In this document: piece by piece, positions 44,409-56,960 of the stretch
Position numbering within the stretch: position 1 is the first letter of the stretch
Layout: each line of letters opens with the position of its first letter
Assembly: GCF_003248515.1 (NCBI RefSeq)
Contig: NZ_QFOB01000011.1
Span: 69,470 to 133,469, forward strand
Direction: 5' to 3'
Length of the DNA stretch: 64,000 nt
DNA from: Sphingomonas sp.
Lineage (GTDB): Bacteria; Pseudomonadota; Alphaproteobacteria; Sphingomonadales; Sphingomonadaceae
Notes under the pieces: model-generated
The model's database searches: none
Seen by the model: the letters and a program-made list of their open reading frames with translations, nothing else
What the model was told of the DNA's origin: nothing
Made by a program: the position numbers and the translations under genes

Positions 44409-45581
44409 ATGGCCGACGCCACGTCTCAACGCGCGCCTGAAGGAGCCACGGGCGTTCTCGTCCTTGGCGATGGGACCGTCATCTGGGGCAGGGGATTCGG
44501 CGCGGAAGGCTCGGCCGTCGGCGAGGTGTGCTTCAACACCGCGATGACGGGTTATCAGGAGGTGATGACCGATCCTTCCTATGCGGGCCAGATCGTCACC
44601 TTCACCTTCCCCCATATCGGCAATGTCGGCGCCAATGCCGAGGATGTGGAGGCGATCAACCCGCATGCGCTGGGCTGCATCGTGCGTGAGGACGTGACCG
44701 ATCCCTCCAATTTCCGCGCCGTGCAGGGCTTCGATGCGTGGCTGCGCGCGAACGGCCGGATCGGCCTGGCGGGCGTGGACACGCGCGCCCTGACCCGCGC
44801 CATCCGCATCCAGGGTGCGCCCAACGGCGTGATCGCGCACAATGCGAAGGGCGAATTCGATCTGGAGGCGCTCAAGGCCGAGGCCCGCAAATGGCCGGGG
44901 CTGGAAGGGATGGACCTCGCCATCGAGGTGTCCGCAACCCAGAGCTACAAATGGGATGACGGGCTGTGGACGCTGGGCGCCGGCTACGCCACTCACAGCG
45001 CCAATCCCGAAGGCCCGCATGTCGTGGCGATCGATTATGGGCTGAAGCGGAACATCCTGCGCAATCTGGTGGCCGCCGGCGCGCGGGTGACGGTGGTGCC
45101 CGCCACCGCGACCTTCGATGATGTGATGACGCACCGGCCGGACGGCGTGTTCCTCTCGAACGGCCCCGGGGATCCGGCCGCGACCGGCGCCTATGCCGTG
45201 CCGGTGATCCAGGAGCTTCTGAAGATCGGCAAGCCCATCTTCGGCATCTGCCTGGGCCACCAGCTGCTCGGCCTCGCCGTTGGCGCGAAGACCGAGAAGA
45301 TGCACCAGGGCCATCGCGGCGCGAACCATCCGGTGAAGCGCAGCGCGGACGGGCGGGTGGAGATCACCAGCATGAACCACGGCTTCGCGGTGGTGACGGA
45401 GTCGCTCCCGGCCAATGCCGAACCGACCCACTTCTCGCTGTTCGACGGCAGCCTCGCCGGCCTGCGCCTGACCGACAAGCCGGCCTTCTCGGTGCAATAT
45501 CACCCGGAGGCGAGCCCCGGCCCGCAGGACAGCCACTATCTGTTCGAGCAGTTCGTGAGCCAGCTTCAAACGAAAGGATGA
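44409..45581 (+). CDS. carA: Carbamoyl phosphate synthase small subunit
   Basis: CarA is the glutaminase subunit that feeds ammonia to CarB for arginine and pyrimidine synthesis. The 390 aa protein has the N-terminal CPSase domain (GEVCFNTAMTGYQEVMTDPSY) and a class I amidotransferase domain with the nucleophile in FGICLGHQLLG and the His-x-Glu of YHPEASPGPQD. The ATG at 44409 is preferred over an in-frame start 18 bases upstream. The next gene begins 3 bases after its stop. Confidence 0.96.
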   Translation: MADATSQRAPEGATGVLVLGDGTVIWGRGFGAEGSAVGEVCFNTAMTGYQEVMTDPSYAGQIVTFTFPHIGNVGANAEDVEAINPHALGCIVREDVTDPSNFRAVQGFDAWLRANGRIGLAGVDTRALTRAIRIQGAPNGVIAHNAKGEFDLEALKAEARKWPGLEGMDLAIEVSATQSYKWDDGLWTLGAGYATHSANPEGPHVVAIDYGLKRNILRNLVAAGARVTVVPATATFDDVMTHRPDGVFLSNGPGDPAATGAYAVPVIQELLKIGKPIFGICLGHQLLGLAVGAKTEKMHQGHRGANHPVKRSADGRVEITSMNHGFAVVTESLPANAEPTHFSLFDGSLAGLRLTDKPAFSVQYHPEASPGPQDSHYLFEQFVSQLQTKG

Positions 45582-45584
45582 TCG

Positions 45585-45808
45585 ATGGCCACCGTGCGAG
45601 ATTTCACGGTCGATGATCTGTCGGTCGTCAGGCCGCATGATGAAGTTGAAGCCATTGTCCGCCTGATCGAATGCGACGGCGAGAGGCTGCTTCAAATTGA
45701 TACCTACGGCCGGCCGGGCCGCGAAACGCCAGGTAAGCTTTCTCAGACGCTCCGCTTAAATGCGGCCGCGTTCGAGAAGTTGATAGAACTCGGGAAAAAG
45801 CACTTCTG

Positions 45809-45809
<1 letters not shown>
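45585..45809 (+). CDS. Small conserved-looking protein between carA and carB
   Basis: This 74 aa protein is not assigned to a named family. Two parts are well ordered: VRPHDEVEAIVRLIECDGERLL looks like beta strands and RLNAAAFEKLIELGKKHF like a C-terminal helix. Its ATG is 3 bases after the carA stop, and its stop shares one base with the carB ATG (TGATG). It must therefore be translated with the carbamoyl phosphate synthase. Whether it affects that enzyme is unknown. Confidence 0.75.
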
Positions 45810-49129
<3,320 letters not shown>

Positions 49130-49217
49130 TCGCGCCACCTCCCGACATCGCTGAGATGGTGCGTCGCCGGAAGGCGGCGCGGGAGGACGCTTTACCGAAG
49201 TGAAGGGATGAGTGCCG

Positions 49218-49694
49218 ATGGCGACCGACGAGAAGATGCCGATGCTGGCGGAGGGCTACGACATGCTCAACGCTGACCTCGCGCGTCTCAAAATCGAGCG
49301 GCCGCAGATCATCGACGCGATCGAGGAAGCGCGCGCCCATGGCGACCTTTCCGAAAACGCCGAATATCATGCCGCCAAGGAACGCCAGGGCCAGGTGGAG
49401 GCGATGATCGCCGATATCGAGGACAAGCTTTCCCGCGCTCTCATCATCGATCCCAAGACGCTGTCTGGCGACAAGGTGGTGTTCGGCGCGACCGTCCATC
49501 TGCTGGACGAGGATGACAAGCCGGTGAAATACCAGATTGTCGGCCAGGCCGAGGCGGACGCCAAGAGCGGCAAGATCAGCTTCTCCTCGCCGCTGGCCCG
49601 CGCGCTGATCGGCCGCAAGGTGGACGACGATGTGGAAGTGACGGTGCCTTCGGGGGATCGTTACTATGTCGTCTCGCGCATCGAATTCATCTGA
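49218..49694 (+). CDS. greA: Transcription elongation factor GreA
   Basis: GreA rescues backtracked RNA polymerase by stimulating transcript cleavage. The 158 aa protein has the coiled-coil N-terminal domain with the acidic tip in ARAHGDLSENAEYHAAKE and the C-terminal FKBP-like domain (FSSPLARALIGRKVDDDVEV). ATG 49218 is used; an in-frame GTG at 49212 would add two residues. It follows carB, a common order in alphaproteobacteria. Confidence 0.95.
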   Translation: MATDEKMPMLAEGYDMLNADLARLKIERPQIIDAIEEARAHGDLSENAEYHAAKERQGQVEAMIADIEDKLSRALIIDPKTLSGDKVVFGATVHLLDEDDKPVKYQIVGQAEADAKSGKISFSSPLARALIGRKVDDDVEVTVPSGDRYYVVSRIEFI

Positions 49695-49724
49695 TCCGGC
49701 CCTGACCGACCGGGGGACGAACCG

Positions 49725-50351
49725 ATGAGGGCGCAGCCGCCCCGTGCGACGCTGATGCTGGGCGCGGCGATCGCCGCATCCTATGTGCTGTTCGCTGTCG
49801 CCGGGCAGAGCGAGAATGCGGCGCTGCTGGGCGGCTTCATCTCTGCGCGGATCGGCGGCCCGCCGATGCCGGAAGGGTTGCCCGTCTGGCTGACGCCACT
49901 CAGCGCCACGCTGCTGCACGGCGGCCTGCTCCACCTGCTCTTCAACCTCCTGATGCTGGGCTATTGCGGCAAGGAGACGGAGGTGGCGCTGGGGCCGGTG
50001 GCGATCGTGCTGCTGTTCCTGGTGGGGGCCTATGCGGCGACCGCGATGCAATATCTGGCCGATCCCGCCAGCACGATCCCGATGATCGGCGCATCGGGCG
50101 CCATATCGGCGATCGTGGGCGCCTATGCGATCCTCTATGGCCGCCCGCGCGAGACGAAGCTGCCGCCGAACGTGGCGCGCTGGGTGCATATAGCGTGGCT
50201 GGCCGCCGCCTGGACGGGGCTGCAACTGCTGGTGGGATTCGCCGGCCGCCTGGATGGCATGGGCGTGGCGGCCGCGGCGCATATCGGCGGCTTCCTCGCC
50301 GGCCTGTTGATGGCGCGGCCGCTGCTGCGTTGGCGCTACCGCTCGGCCTGA
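49725..50351 (+). CDS. Rhomboid-family intramembrane protease
   Basis: The 208 aa protein has six predicted membrane helices. Catalytic Ser lies in MIGASGAISAIVG and catalytic His in AAAHIGGFLAG; the loop HGGLLHLLFNLLML carries the conserved HxxxN pattern. The protein should cleave single-pass membrane proteins; the substrate is unknown. It begins 30 bases after greA. Confidence 0.9.
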   Translation: MRAQPPRATLMLGAAIAASYVLFAVAGQSENAALLGGFISARIGGPPMPEGLPVWLTPLSATLLHGGLLHLLFNLLMLGYCGKETEVALGPVAIVLLFLVGAYAATAMQYLADPASTIPMIGASGAISAIVGAYAILYGRPRETKLPPNVARWVHIAWLAAAWTGLQLLVGFAGRLDGMGVAAAAHIGGFLAGLLMARPLLRWRYRSA

Positions 50352-50568
50352 GGGGCGGCGCTTTGGCCTTTACCGGAACATTGTGGCTTGTGGCCCCTGG
50401 GCGGCGGGCGGGGCGCTAGCGGGTCGATCCGGCCCCGCAATCCCGGAAAAGCGCGGCGAAGCGTTTTTGCTCCCCGAAATTAACCATCCCTCGATGCGCT
50501 TTGGAAACTTCCGCCCGGCTAACGGATCGTTCGCCGCGCTGCGGCCCGGACCGACACAGGAGAAGTGC

Positions 50569-50736
50569 ATGACCTTCCTTCGCAAGCTTGCCGGCGACCG
50601 TCGCGGCGCCACGGCCATCGAATATGGCCTGATCGCGGCGCTGATCGCCGTGGCCGCCATCGGCGCGATGTCCACGCTCGGCACCAAGCTGAAGAACACC
50701 TTCACGAACGTTTCCAACAACATGAACGCGCAGTAA
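50569..50736 (+). CDS. Flp family type IVb pilin
   Basis: This 55 aa prepilin has a basic leader, then the Flp processing site G13/ATAIEYG with Glu at +5 and Tyr at +6, and a hydrophobic helix (LIAALIAVAAIGAM). Tad-system peptidases cut such sequences. The ATG follows AGGAGAAG. No other tad/cpa gene is present in the window, so the pilin stands apart from its machinery. A strong terminator follows. Confidence 0.92.
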   Translation: MTFLRKLAGDRRGATAIEYGLIAALIAVAAIGAMSTLGTKLKNTFTNVSNNMNAQ

Positions 50737-50764
50737 CAGCGCGTTCTGCGCGCGGCGGGGCGAT

Positions 50765-50824
50765 GGCCCGGCCGCAACTGGATGATGACGGGCTCGGTCG
50801 CCTCCGGAGGCGGCCGGGCCTTTT
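50765..50824 (+). terminator. Rho-independent terminator of the Flp pilin gene
   Basis: GGCCCGGCCGC (50765-50775) pairs with GCGGCCGGGCC (50810-50820), and TTTT follows at 50821-50824. An inner hairpin GCCTCC/GGAGGC lies within the loop. This is the clearest intrinsic terminator in the window. Confidence 0.8.
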
Positions 50825-50963
50825 CGCGTGCGGGTGGCCGGGGCGCGGTGGCGGGCGGCTTTCCTTGAAAATCGCACGAAAGTTGCGCCTCTAAGGGCAG
50901 GCGCGCGATACGCCGATGAGTGCGGGGCCGTGTAGTCCTGCGCGTGGGTGCATGCGCCCGCGA

Positions 50964-51243
50964 TCATTCGGCGCACCACGGGGGAGGGGGCACGCTTTCG
51001 TCCATGCCCGGATTGTCCGGCCTGGCATGATCCACGAACCTTTCGAACCGCTTCGGCAATTGCCGAAGCGCGCCCTCCAGCGGATCGGCCACGCGGGCGG
51101 GGAGGCCGCCCGAGATGATTTCGCCGTCGATGATATGGCTGAACGCCTCGAACCCCCGATTAGGCCGCTTGAAAATGGGCCGGGGGATGATCGTCGCGAT
51201 ACACGCGGATCACGATGCCGGAGACCATCGAGATCCCCGGCAC
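50964..51243 (-). pseudogene. Frameshifted DUF4160-like gene
   Basis: Reading from GTG 51243, the frame gives MPGISMVSGIVIRVYRDDH followed by PPAHFQAA, which matches the start of the DUF4160 family (GIxIRMYxxDHxPPHFH). It then hits a stop at 51160-51162. A one-base shift restores an open frame (FEAFSHIIDGEIISGGLPAR onward) to a stop at 50964-50966. The second half fits DUF4160 less well, so the junction could also be two unrelated frames. It lies just downstream of the small ORF after nrdB. Confidence 0.4.
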
Positions 51244-51253
51244 GATATCTGTT

Positions 51254-51439
51254 TCAGCCCAGTTCGCCGGTCAGTTCGTCAAACCGGTCTTCCGCCCGAT
51301 CTCGCGACGAGAAGAGTTCCGCCTTGCGCGTTGGATGCGTGAGGGAAAACGTCTCGTCGACAAGCGCCGTACCGTTGAAAAGCTGTACGTGGGTCAGTTT
51401 CAGATGACCCGATTGACGCATCAGCGTCGACCTGTTCAC
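51254..51439 (-). CDS. Small protein coupled to nrdB
   Basis: This 61 aa frame starts with ATG at 51439, overlapping the nrdB stop by 4 bases (ATGA), and encodes a polar, well-ordered looking protein (HLKLTHVQLFNGTALVDETF, then RKAELFSSRDRAEDRF). The overlap and amino-acid make-up favour a real gene translated with nrdB. No family is recognised. Confidence 0.6.
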   Translation of the reverse strand: MNRSTLMRQSGHLKLTHVQLFNGTALVDETFSLTHPTRKAELFSSRDRAEDRFDELTGELG

Positions 51440-52485
51440 TCCGCCGCTACGCCCGGCCCGAACAGGCCGCCCTCGCCCGCATCCTCATTCGCCACCACGG
51501 CCGATTTGGCGGCCTTGCGGCGATCGAACGCATCCCACACGTCGTTCCACTGGCCCTTGGTGGCGCCCTTCGAATATTCGGTGGCGCGGGTTTCGAAGAA
51601 GTTCGCATGCTCCACGCCGTTCAGCAGCGGGGCGAGCCAGGGCAGGGGATGATCCTCGATCATGTAGATGGGCTTGAGGCCCAGCTGGCCCAGACGCCAA
51701 TCGGCGATGAAGCGGACATATTTCTTGATGTCCTTCGGCGTCATGCCGTTCACCGGGCCCATTTCGAACACCAGATCGATGAAGGCATCCTCGATGCGCA
51801 CCGTCTTCTGGCACATGTCCAATATGTCGTCGCGCACGGAGGCGGTCATGCAATCCCGCTCCTTCACGAAGGCGTGGAAGAGGCGGACGATGCCCTCGCA
51901 ATGCAGCGTCTCGTCACGCACGCTCCACGTCACGATCTGGCCCATGCCCTTCATCTTGTTGAAGCGCGGGAAATTCATCAGCATCGCGAAGCTGGCGAAA
52001 AGCTGGAGCCCTTCGGTGAAGCCGCCGAACATGGCGAGCGTCTTGGCGATATCCTCATCCGTATCCACGCCGAAGGTGGACAGGTAATCATGCTTGTCCT
52101 TCATCTCCTTATACTGGAGGAAGGCCGAATATTCGGTTTCGGGCATGCCGATCGTATCGAGCAGATGGCTGTAGGCGGCGATATGCACCGTTTCCATGTT
52201 GCTGAACGCCGTCAGCATCATCTTGATCTCGGTGGGCTTGAACACGCGGCCATATTTTTCGTGGTAGCAATCCTGCACCTCGACATCGGCCTGCGTGAAG
52301 AAGCGGAAGATCTGGGTGAGCAGGTTGCGCTCATGATCCGTCAGCTTCTGCGCCCAATCCCGGCAATCCTCGCCCAGCGGCACTTCTTCCGGCAGCCAGT
52401 GGAGCTGCTGCTGGCGCTTCCAATATTCGTAGGCCCACGGATATTCGAACGGCTTGTAGACGCGGCTGGCCTGGAGAAGCGGCAT
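51436..52485 (-). CDS. nrdB: Ribonucleotide reductase beta subunit, class Ia type
   Basis: NrdB holds the diiron-tyrosyl radical that drives deoxyribonucleotide synthesis. In the 349 aa protein the first Asp ligand is Asp67, followed by Glu98, His101 and radical Tyr105 (METVHIAAYSH), matching E. coli E115/H118/Y122. Later ligands lie in the EGLQLFASFAM and RDETLHCEGI segments. The ATG at 52485 (MPLLQASRVYKPFEYPWAYE) is chosen over a longer frame. No nrdA is adjacent in this window. Confidence 0.94.
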   Translation of the reverse strand: MPLLQASRVYKPFEYPWAYEYWKRQQQLHWLPEEVPLGEDCRDWAQKLTDHERNLLTQIFRFFTQADVEVQDCYHEKYGRVFKPTEIKMMLTAFSNMETVHIAAYSHLLDTIGMPETEYSAFLQYKEMKDKHDYLSTFGVDTDEDIAKTLAMFGGFTEGLQLFASFAMLMNFPRFNKMKGMGQIVTWSVRDETLHCEGIVRLFHAFVKERDCMTASVRDDILDMCQKTVRIEDAFIDLVFEMGPVNGMTPKDIKKYVRFIADWRLGQLGLKPIYMIEDHPLPWLAPLLNGVEHANFFETRATEYSKGATKGQWNDVWDAFDRRKAAKSAVVANEDAGEGGLFGPGVAAE

Positions 52486-52572
52486 GATACGGGCCCTTGC
52501 GAATCTTGAGGTTAACGAACACCGGAACGAAGCGCGAACCCGGCGATATATGGGGAAGGCTACGCCCATTCG

Positions 52573-52588
52573 CCACAATGTCTAGACT
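52573..52588 (-). promoter_or_regulatory. Weak NrdR-box-like site upstream of nrdB
   Basis: CCACAATGTCTAGACT (as read on the plus strand) matches the ACACWATATWTWGTGT consensus at roughly 11-12 of 16 positions and lies 88 bases before the nrdB ATG. NrdR normally binds two such boxes and no second is seen, so this is tentative. Confidence 0.22.
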
Positions 52589-52779
52589 TGACGCGGCGCT
52601 TTTCCACAGGGGATTTTCGGGTGAATCGGATGGGTGCAGGCGCCGCCCGTAGGAAGGCGCGGGGCGCCTCGCCGATCCGCTCCGGGTGCGTTCGCAAGGG
52701 GGCAGGCGCGGCCATTATCGGCGGATCGCTGCGATAAAGCGGGCCTTTCGCGCGGCTTTCCGGGCAACCGCCTTCGCGG

Positions 52780-53988
52780 GTGCGGCGTTCGATCCCGATG
52801 GCGACAATTGCGGCAGATTGCGAGCGCGAGGGCGCACGCGCGGGCACGAAAACGCGTGGGAGGCGCCCGGGTGGCGCGCGGGGAAATGGGGAGGGTGCGG
52901 GAGCGCGGGCGCCGGCCGTGCATTTCCCCCTGCTGGATGCGGGGCGCGGCCTCGCGGCGCTGGCGGTGGTGGCGCATCATGTGGGCAACGAGGCGGGGCT
53001 GGCGATCGCCAAGCACGGGCACCTCGCGGTCGACTATTTCCTGATGCTCTCCGGCTTCGTGGTGGCGATGAGCTATGAGGGACGGCTGCGCGGTGGCGTG
53101 CACGGTGTCGGTGGAAACGGGGCGGGGGAGGGTGCCCCCGGTGCGATGGCCTTTCGCGATTTTCTGGCGATGCGGGCGAGGCGCCTCGCGCCGATGATCT
53201 TGCTGGGCGCGCTTCTGGCTACGGGCGCGCTCGCGCTGGCGCCCAATCCCGATGTGCGGCCCGAATGGATCGCCTTCCAGTTCCTGCTGATCCCGGCGAT
53301 GGCGAGCTGGGTGATCTTTCCGCTCAACGCGCCGATGTGGTCGCTCTTCTATGAAAGCGTCGCCAATGTGGCGCATGGCGGCACGATCGCCTTCGCCCGC
53401 ACGCGGACGATCGCAGCGTCGGTGATCGTGCTCGGCGTGATGGCCGCGTGCATCGTGCTGACCCACGCTGATTACAATATGGGCTTCCGCCCGGGCGAGG
53501 AGGGGATCGCGCTGGTGCGCGTCTTCTTCGCCTATCTGGCGGGCGTGCTGATGTGGCGGCTGCATGCGGCCCGCTGGCTACCGAGGGTCAAAGTGCCCGG
53601 CATCGTGCCGATCGCGCTGGTGCTGGCGCCGCTACTGGCCCCCGCGGATATGCCGGCGGCGGCCGTGACGATCGCGGCTTTGTTCCTCTGCTTTCCGGCG
53701 AGCATTCTCTGTTCGCTGCGGGGGCGCGAGCGGCCGGGCGGCGTGGCGGCGTGGCTCGGGGGCATCTCCTACCCGCTTTATGCGATCCACATGCCGATCC
53801 TGATCGCGGCGCATGCCGTGGGGCTGACGCAGGGGCCGGGTGGCTGGGCGGGTGTCGCCCTCTTCGCGGTGGTGGCGGCATGGGCGGTGGAACGCTGGAT
53901 CGATGCGCCGGTGCGTGGCTGGCTCAAGCGCCGGAAGGGGGCTGCTGTGCGGCGGCGTTCGGTGCGCATGGCCATCGCGCGGGGCTGA
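52780..53988 (+). CDS. Membrane acyltransferase family 3
   Basis: This 402 aa integral membrane acyltransferase has about ten helices. The conserved N-terminal region is LLDAGRGLAALAVVAHHVG, with the catalytic-type His, followed by YFLMLSGFVVAMSYE; later helices include WLGGISYPLYAIHMPI. Members O-acetylate sugars or other surface molecules. The first 45 residues are Arg/Gly/Ala-rich and probably not translated: a GTG at 52918 just before the first helix is an alternative start. No glycan genes adjoin it. Confidence 0.82.
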   Translation: MRRSIPMATIAADCEREGARAGTKTRGRRPGGARGNGEGAGARAPAVHFPLLDAGRGLAALAVVAHHVGNEAGLAIAKHGHLAVDYFLMLSGFVVAMSYEGRLRGGVHGVGGNGAGEGAPGAMAFRDFLAMRARRLAPMILLGALLATGALALAPNPDVRPEWIAFQFLLIPAMASWVIFPLNAPMWSLFYESVANVAHGGTIAFARTRTIAASVIVLGVMAACIVLTHADYNMGFRPGEEGIALVRVFFAYLAGVLMWRLHAARWLPRVKVPGIVPIALVLAPLLAPADMPAAAVTIAALFLCFPASILCSLRGRERPGGVAAWLGGISYPLYAIHMPILIAAHAVGLTQGPGGWAGVALFAVVAAWAVERWIDAPVRGWLKRRKGAAVRRRSVRMAIARG

Positions 53989-54057
53989 TCGCGCGCCGAT
54001 GCCGGGTGCGCGAAGGCCGGAACCGAAAGTTTGATGGCGACGGGGCAGGGCCGCGAA

Positions 54058-54086
54058 TTGACGCCCCGACGCCTGCCACCTATCTG
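54058..54086 (+). promoter_or_regulatory. Candidate sigma-70 promoter of secA
   Basis: TTGACG (54058-54063) and TATCTG (54081-54086) are spaced by exactly 17 bases, 64 bases before the secA ATG. It is the best promoter-like pair in this gap. Confidence 0.5.
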
Positions 54087-54150
54087 CCCTGCGGTTCGGA
54101 TGGTCGCCATGCGCATGTGCGGCCGTCACTCGTGTTTCAGGGAAATGTGA

Positions 54151-56901
54151 ATGTTCGCCGGCATCGCCAAGGCCATCTTCGGGTCGTCCAACGACCGCTA
54201 CGTGAAGTCTCTGCAGCCCACGCTGGCGAAGATCGTCTCTTATGAGCCGGCGATGCAGGCGCTTTCCGACGAGGAATTGTCCGCCCAGACGGTGACGTTC
54301 CGCCAGCGTCTGGCGGCGGGCGAGACGCTGGACAGCCTGCTGCCGGAAGCCTTCGCCACCGTGCGCGAGGCGGCCAGGCGCGTGCTGGGCCAGCGCCATT
54401 ACGACGTGCAGATGATCGGCGGCATCGTGCTCCATCGCGGCGAGATCGCCGAGATGCGGACCGGCGAGGGCAAGACGCTCGTCGCAACGCTGGCGACCTA
54501 TCTCAACGCACTGCCGGGAACCGGCGTCCATGTGGTGACCGTCAACGACTATCTCGCCAGCCGCGACGCGGGCTGGATGGGGCAGGTCTATCGCTTCATG
54601 GGCCTGACGGTGGGCGTGATCGTGCCCAATCTTTCGGACGAGCAGCGCCGCGACGCTTATGCCGCCGACATCACCTATGGCACGAACAACGAGTTCGGCT
54701 TCGATTACCTGCGCGACAACATGAAATATGATCGCGCGCAGATGGTGCAGCGCCCGTTCGCCTATGCCGTGGTGGACGAGGTGGACTCCGTCCTGATCGA
54801 CGAGGCGCGCACGCCGCTCATCATCTCCGGCCCGACAGAGGACAAGAGCGAGCTCTACAAGCTGATCGACGCGGTGGTGAAGCAGATCCCGCCGAGCGAT
54901 TATGAGTTCGACGAGAAGCAGAAGTCCGTGATTCTCACCGAGGATGGCACAGAGCGCGTGGAGCGCTCGCTGGAGGCGTCTGGCCTGCTCCAGGGCGACA
55001 ATCTGTACGATTTCGAGAATACGCAGGTGGTGCACCACCTGAACCAGGCGCTGCGCGCCAATGTCGCCTTCCGGCGCGACATCGATTATATCGTGAAGGA
55101 CGGCAAGGTCATCATCATCGATGAGTTTACCGGCCGCATGATGGATGGTCGCCGCTGGTCCGACGGGCTTCACCAGGCGGTGGAGGCCAAGGAAGGCGCC
55201 AATATCGAGCCCGAGAACCAGACGCTCGCATCGATCACCTTCCAGAATTATTTCCGCATGTACCCCAAGATCGGCGGCATGACGGGCACGGCCGCCACCG
55301 AGGCGAACGAATTCTACCAGATCTACAAGATGAACGTCGTCACCATCCCGACGAACCTGCCGGTTCGCCGCAAGGATGACGAGGACGAATTCTACAAGAA
55401 TATCGGCGACAAGTTCGCCGCGATCACCAAGGCGATCCGCGAGAAGCAGGCCGATGGCGGCCAGCCCGTGCTCGTGGGCACCGTCTCGATCGAGAAATCG
55501 GAGCTTCTGAGCGAATTCCTCACCAAGGAAGGCGTGAAGCACAATGTGCTGAACGCACGCTATCACGAGCAGGAGGCGCATATCGTGGCGCAGGCTGGCC
55601 GCCTGGGCGCCGTGACGATCGCCACCAACATGGCGGGCCGCGGCACCGACATCCAGCTGGGCGGCAATCTGGAATTCCGGATGGCGGACGAATATTCGCA
55701 GCTGGAAGCCGGCACGCCCGAATATGACGAGGTGGCGGCGCGCCTGAAGACGGAAATCGCGGCCGAGAAGGAAGCGGTGCTTGCGGCCGGCGGCCTCTTC
55801 GTGCTGGGCACCGAGCGGCATGAGAGCCGCCGCATCGATAACCAGTTGCGCGGCCGTTCAGGACGCCAGGGCGATCCGGGCCTCAGCCGCTTCTACCTGA
55901 GCCTGGACGACGATCTGCTGCGCATCTTCGGCCCGCAGACGATGTTCGCCAAGATGATGAACAAGAATCTGGAGGATGGCGAGGCGATCGTCAGCCCCTG
56001 GATCTCCAAGGCGATCCAGAATGCGCAGGGCAAGGTGGAGGCCCGCAACTACGACATCCGCAAGCAGGTCGTCGAATATGACGACGTGATGAACGACCAG
56101 CGCAAGGTGGTCTACGACCAGCGCGCCGACATCATGGATGCGAGCGCGGTGGACGATGTGGTCGCCGACATGCGCGCCGAGACGATCACCACGATCGTCG
56201 GCACCGTATGCCCGCCGGGATCCTATCCCGAGCAGTGGGACGTGCCCGTGCTCAAGGAAACGGTGAGCGACATTCTCGGCCTCGATGTGCCGATCGAGGA
56301 CTGGATGCAGGAGGAGCGCGTCGAGCCGGAACTGCTCGTCGAGCGGATCCAGGACGCCTCCGATGCGAAGATGACCGCGAAGGTCGAGGAAATCGGCGAG
56401 GAAAGCTGGCGCGATCTGGAGAAGAGCGTGCTGTTGCAGACGCTGGACCAGCATTGGAAGGACCATCTCGCCACGCTGGATGCCCTGCGCCAGGTGATCC
56501 ACCTGCGTTCCTATGCGCAGAAGACGCCGATCAACGAATATAAGTCCGAGGCGTTCGCCTTGTTCGAGCGCATGCTGGAGGCTATCCGCGAGGACGTGAC
56601 CCGCACGCTTTCGAACCTGACCTTCCGGATGGCGCCTTCGCCGTTCGAAAATCTGCCGCCCATGCCGGATTTCATCACCACCCATATCGATCCGCTGACC
56701 GGGCTGGATGACAGTGCGGATCGCGACGCGGGCACGGCGGGGCTGATCTCCACACGCCTGCCGCCTTTCCAGATTCCGCTGCCGGACGTGCCGCCGGAAC
56801 TGGTGACCGATCCCAGTTCGCTGGATGGCAAGATCAGCCGCAACGCGCTCTGCCCCTGCGGATCGGGGCGAAAATACAAGCATTGCCACGGGCAGCTCTG
56901 A
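54151..56901 (+). CDS. secA: Protein translocase ATPase SecA
   Basis: SecA drives unfolded preproteins through SecYEG. The 916 aa protein has Walker A TGEGKT at 104-109, the DEAD-like VVDEVDSVLIDEART, a second motor domain (NMAGRGTDIQLGGN, then GLFVLGTERHESRRIDNQ), and a C-terminal zinc motif CPCGSGRKYKHCHG that binds SecB and lipids. Full length and complete. Confidence 0.97.
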   Translation: MFAGIAKAIFGSSNDRYVKSLQPTLAKIVSYEPAMQALSDEELSAQTVTFRQRLAAGETLDSLLPEAFATVREAARRVLGQRHYDVQMIGGIVLHRGEIAEMRTGEGKTLVATLATYLNALPGTGVHVVTVNDYLASRDAGWMGQVYRFMGLTVGVIVPNLSDEQRRDAYAADITYGTNNEFGFDYLRDNMKYDRAQMVQRPFAYAVVDEVDSVLIDEARTPLIISGPTEDKSELYKLIDAVVKQIPPSDYEFDEKQKSVILTEDGTERVERSLEASGLLQGDNLYDFENTQVVHHLNQALRANVAFRRDIDYIVKDGKVIIIDEFTGRMMDGRRWSDGLHQAVEAKEGANIEPENQTLASITFQNYFRMYPKIGGMTGTAATEANEFYQIYKMNVVTIPTNLPVRRKDDEDEFYKNIGDKFAAITKAIREKQADGGQPVLVGTVSIEKSELLSEFLTKEGVKHNVLNARYHEQEAHIVAQAGRLGAVTIATNMAGRGTDIQLGGNLEFRMADEYSQLEAGTPEYDEVAARLKTEIAAEKEAVLAAGGLFVLGTERHESRRIDNQLRGRSGRQGDPGLSRFYLSLDDDLLRIFGPQTMFAKMMNKNLEDGEAIVSPWISKAIQNAQGKVEARNYDIRKQVVEYDDVMNDQRKVVYDQRADIMDASAVDDVVADMRAETITTIVGTVCPPGSYPEQWDVPVLKETVSDILGLDVPIEDWMQEERVEPELLVERIQDASDAKMTAKVEEIGEESWRDLEKSVLLQTLDQHWKDHLATLDALRQVIHLRSYAQKTPINEYKSEAFALFERMLEAIREDVTRTLSNLTFRMAPSPFENLPPMPDFITTHIDPLTGLDDSADRDAGTAGLISTRLPPFQIPLPDVPPELVTDPSSLDGKISRNALCPCGSGRKYKHCHGQL

Positions 56902-56960
56902 GGCTTTCGCGCGCGGCGTCGCTTGTCCGATCGATTTCACCCGTTCCGGCACGGTATGAT

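Noticed and set aside
53632..55821. 729-codon antisense frame over secA
   Set aside because: Shadow of secA; composition is typical of an antisense frame.
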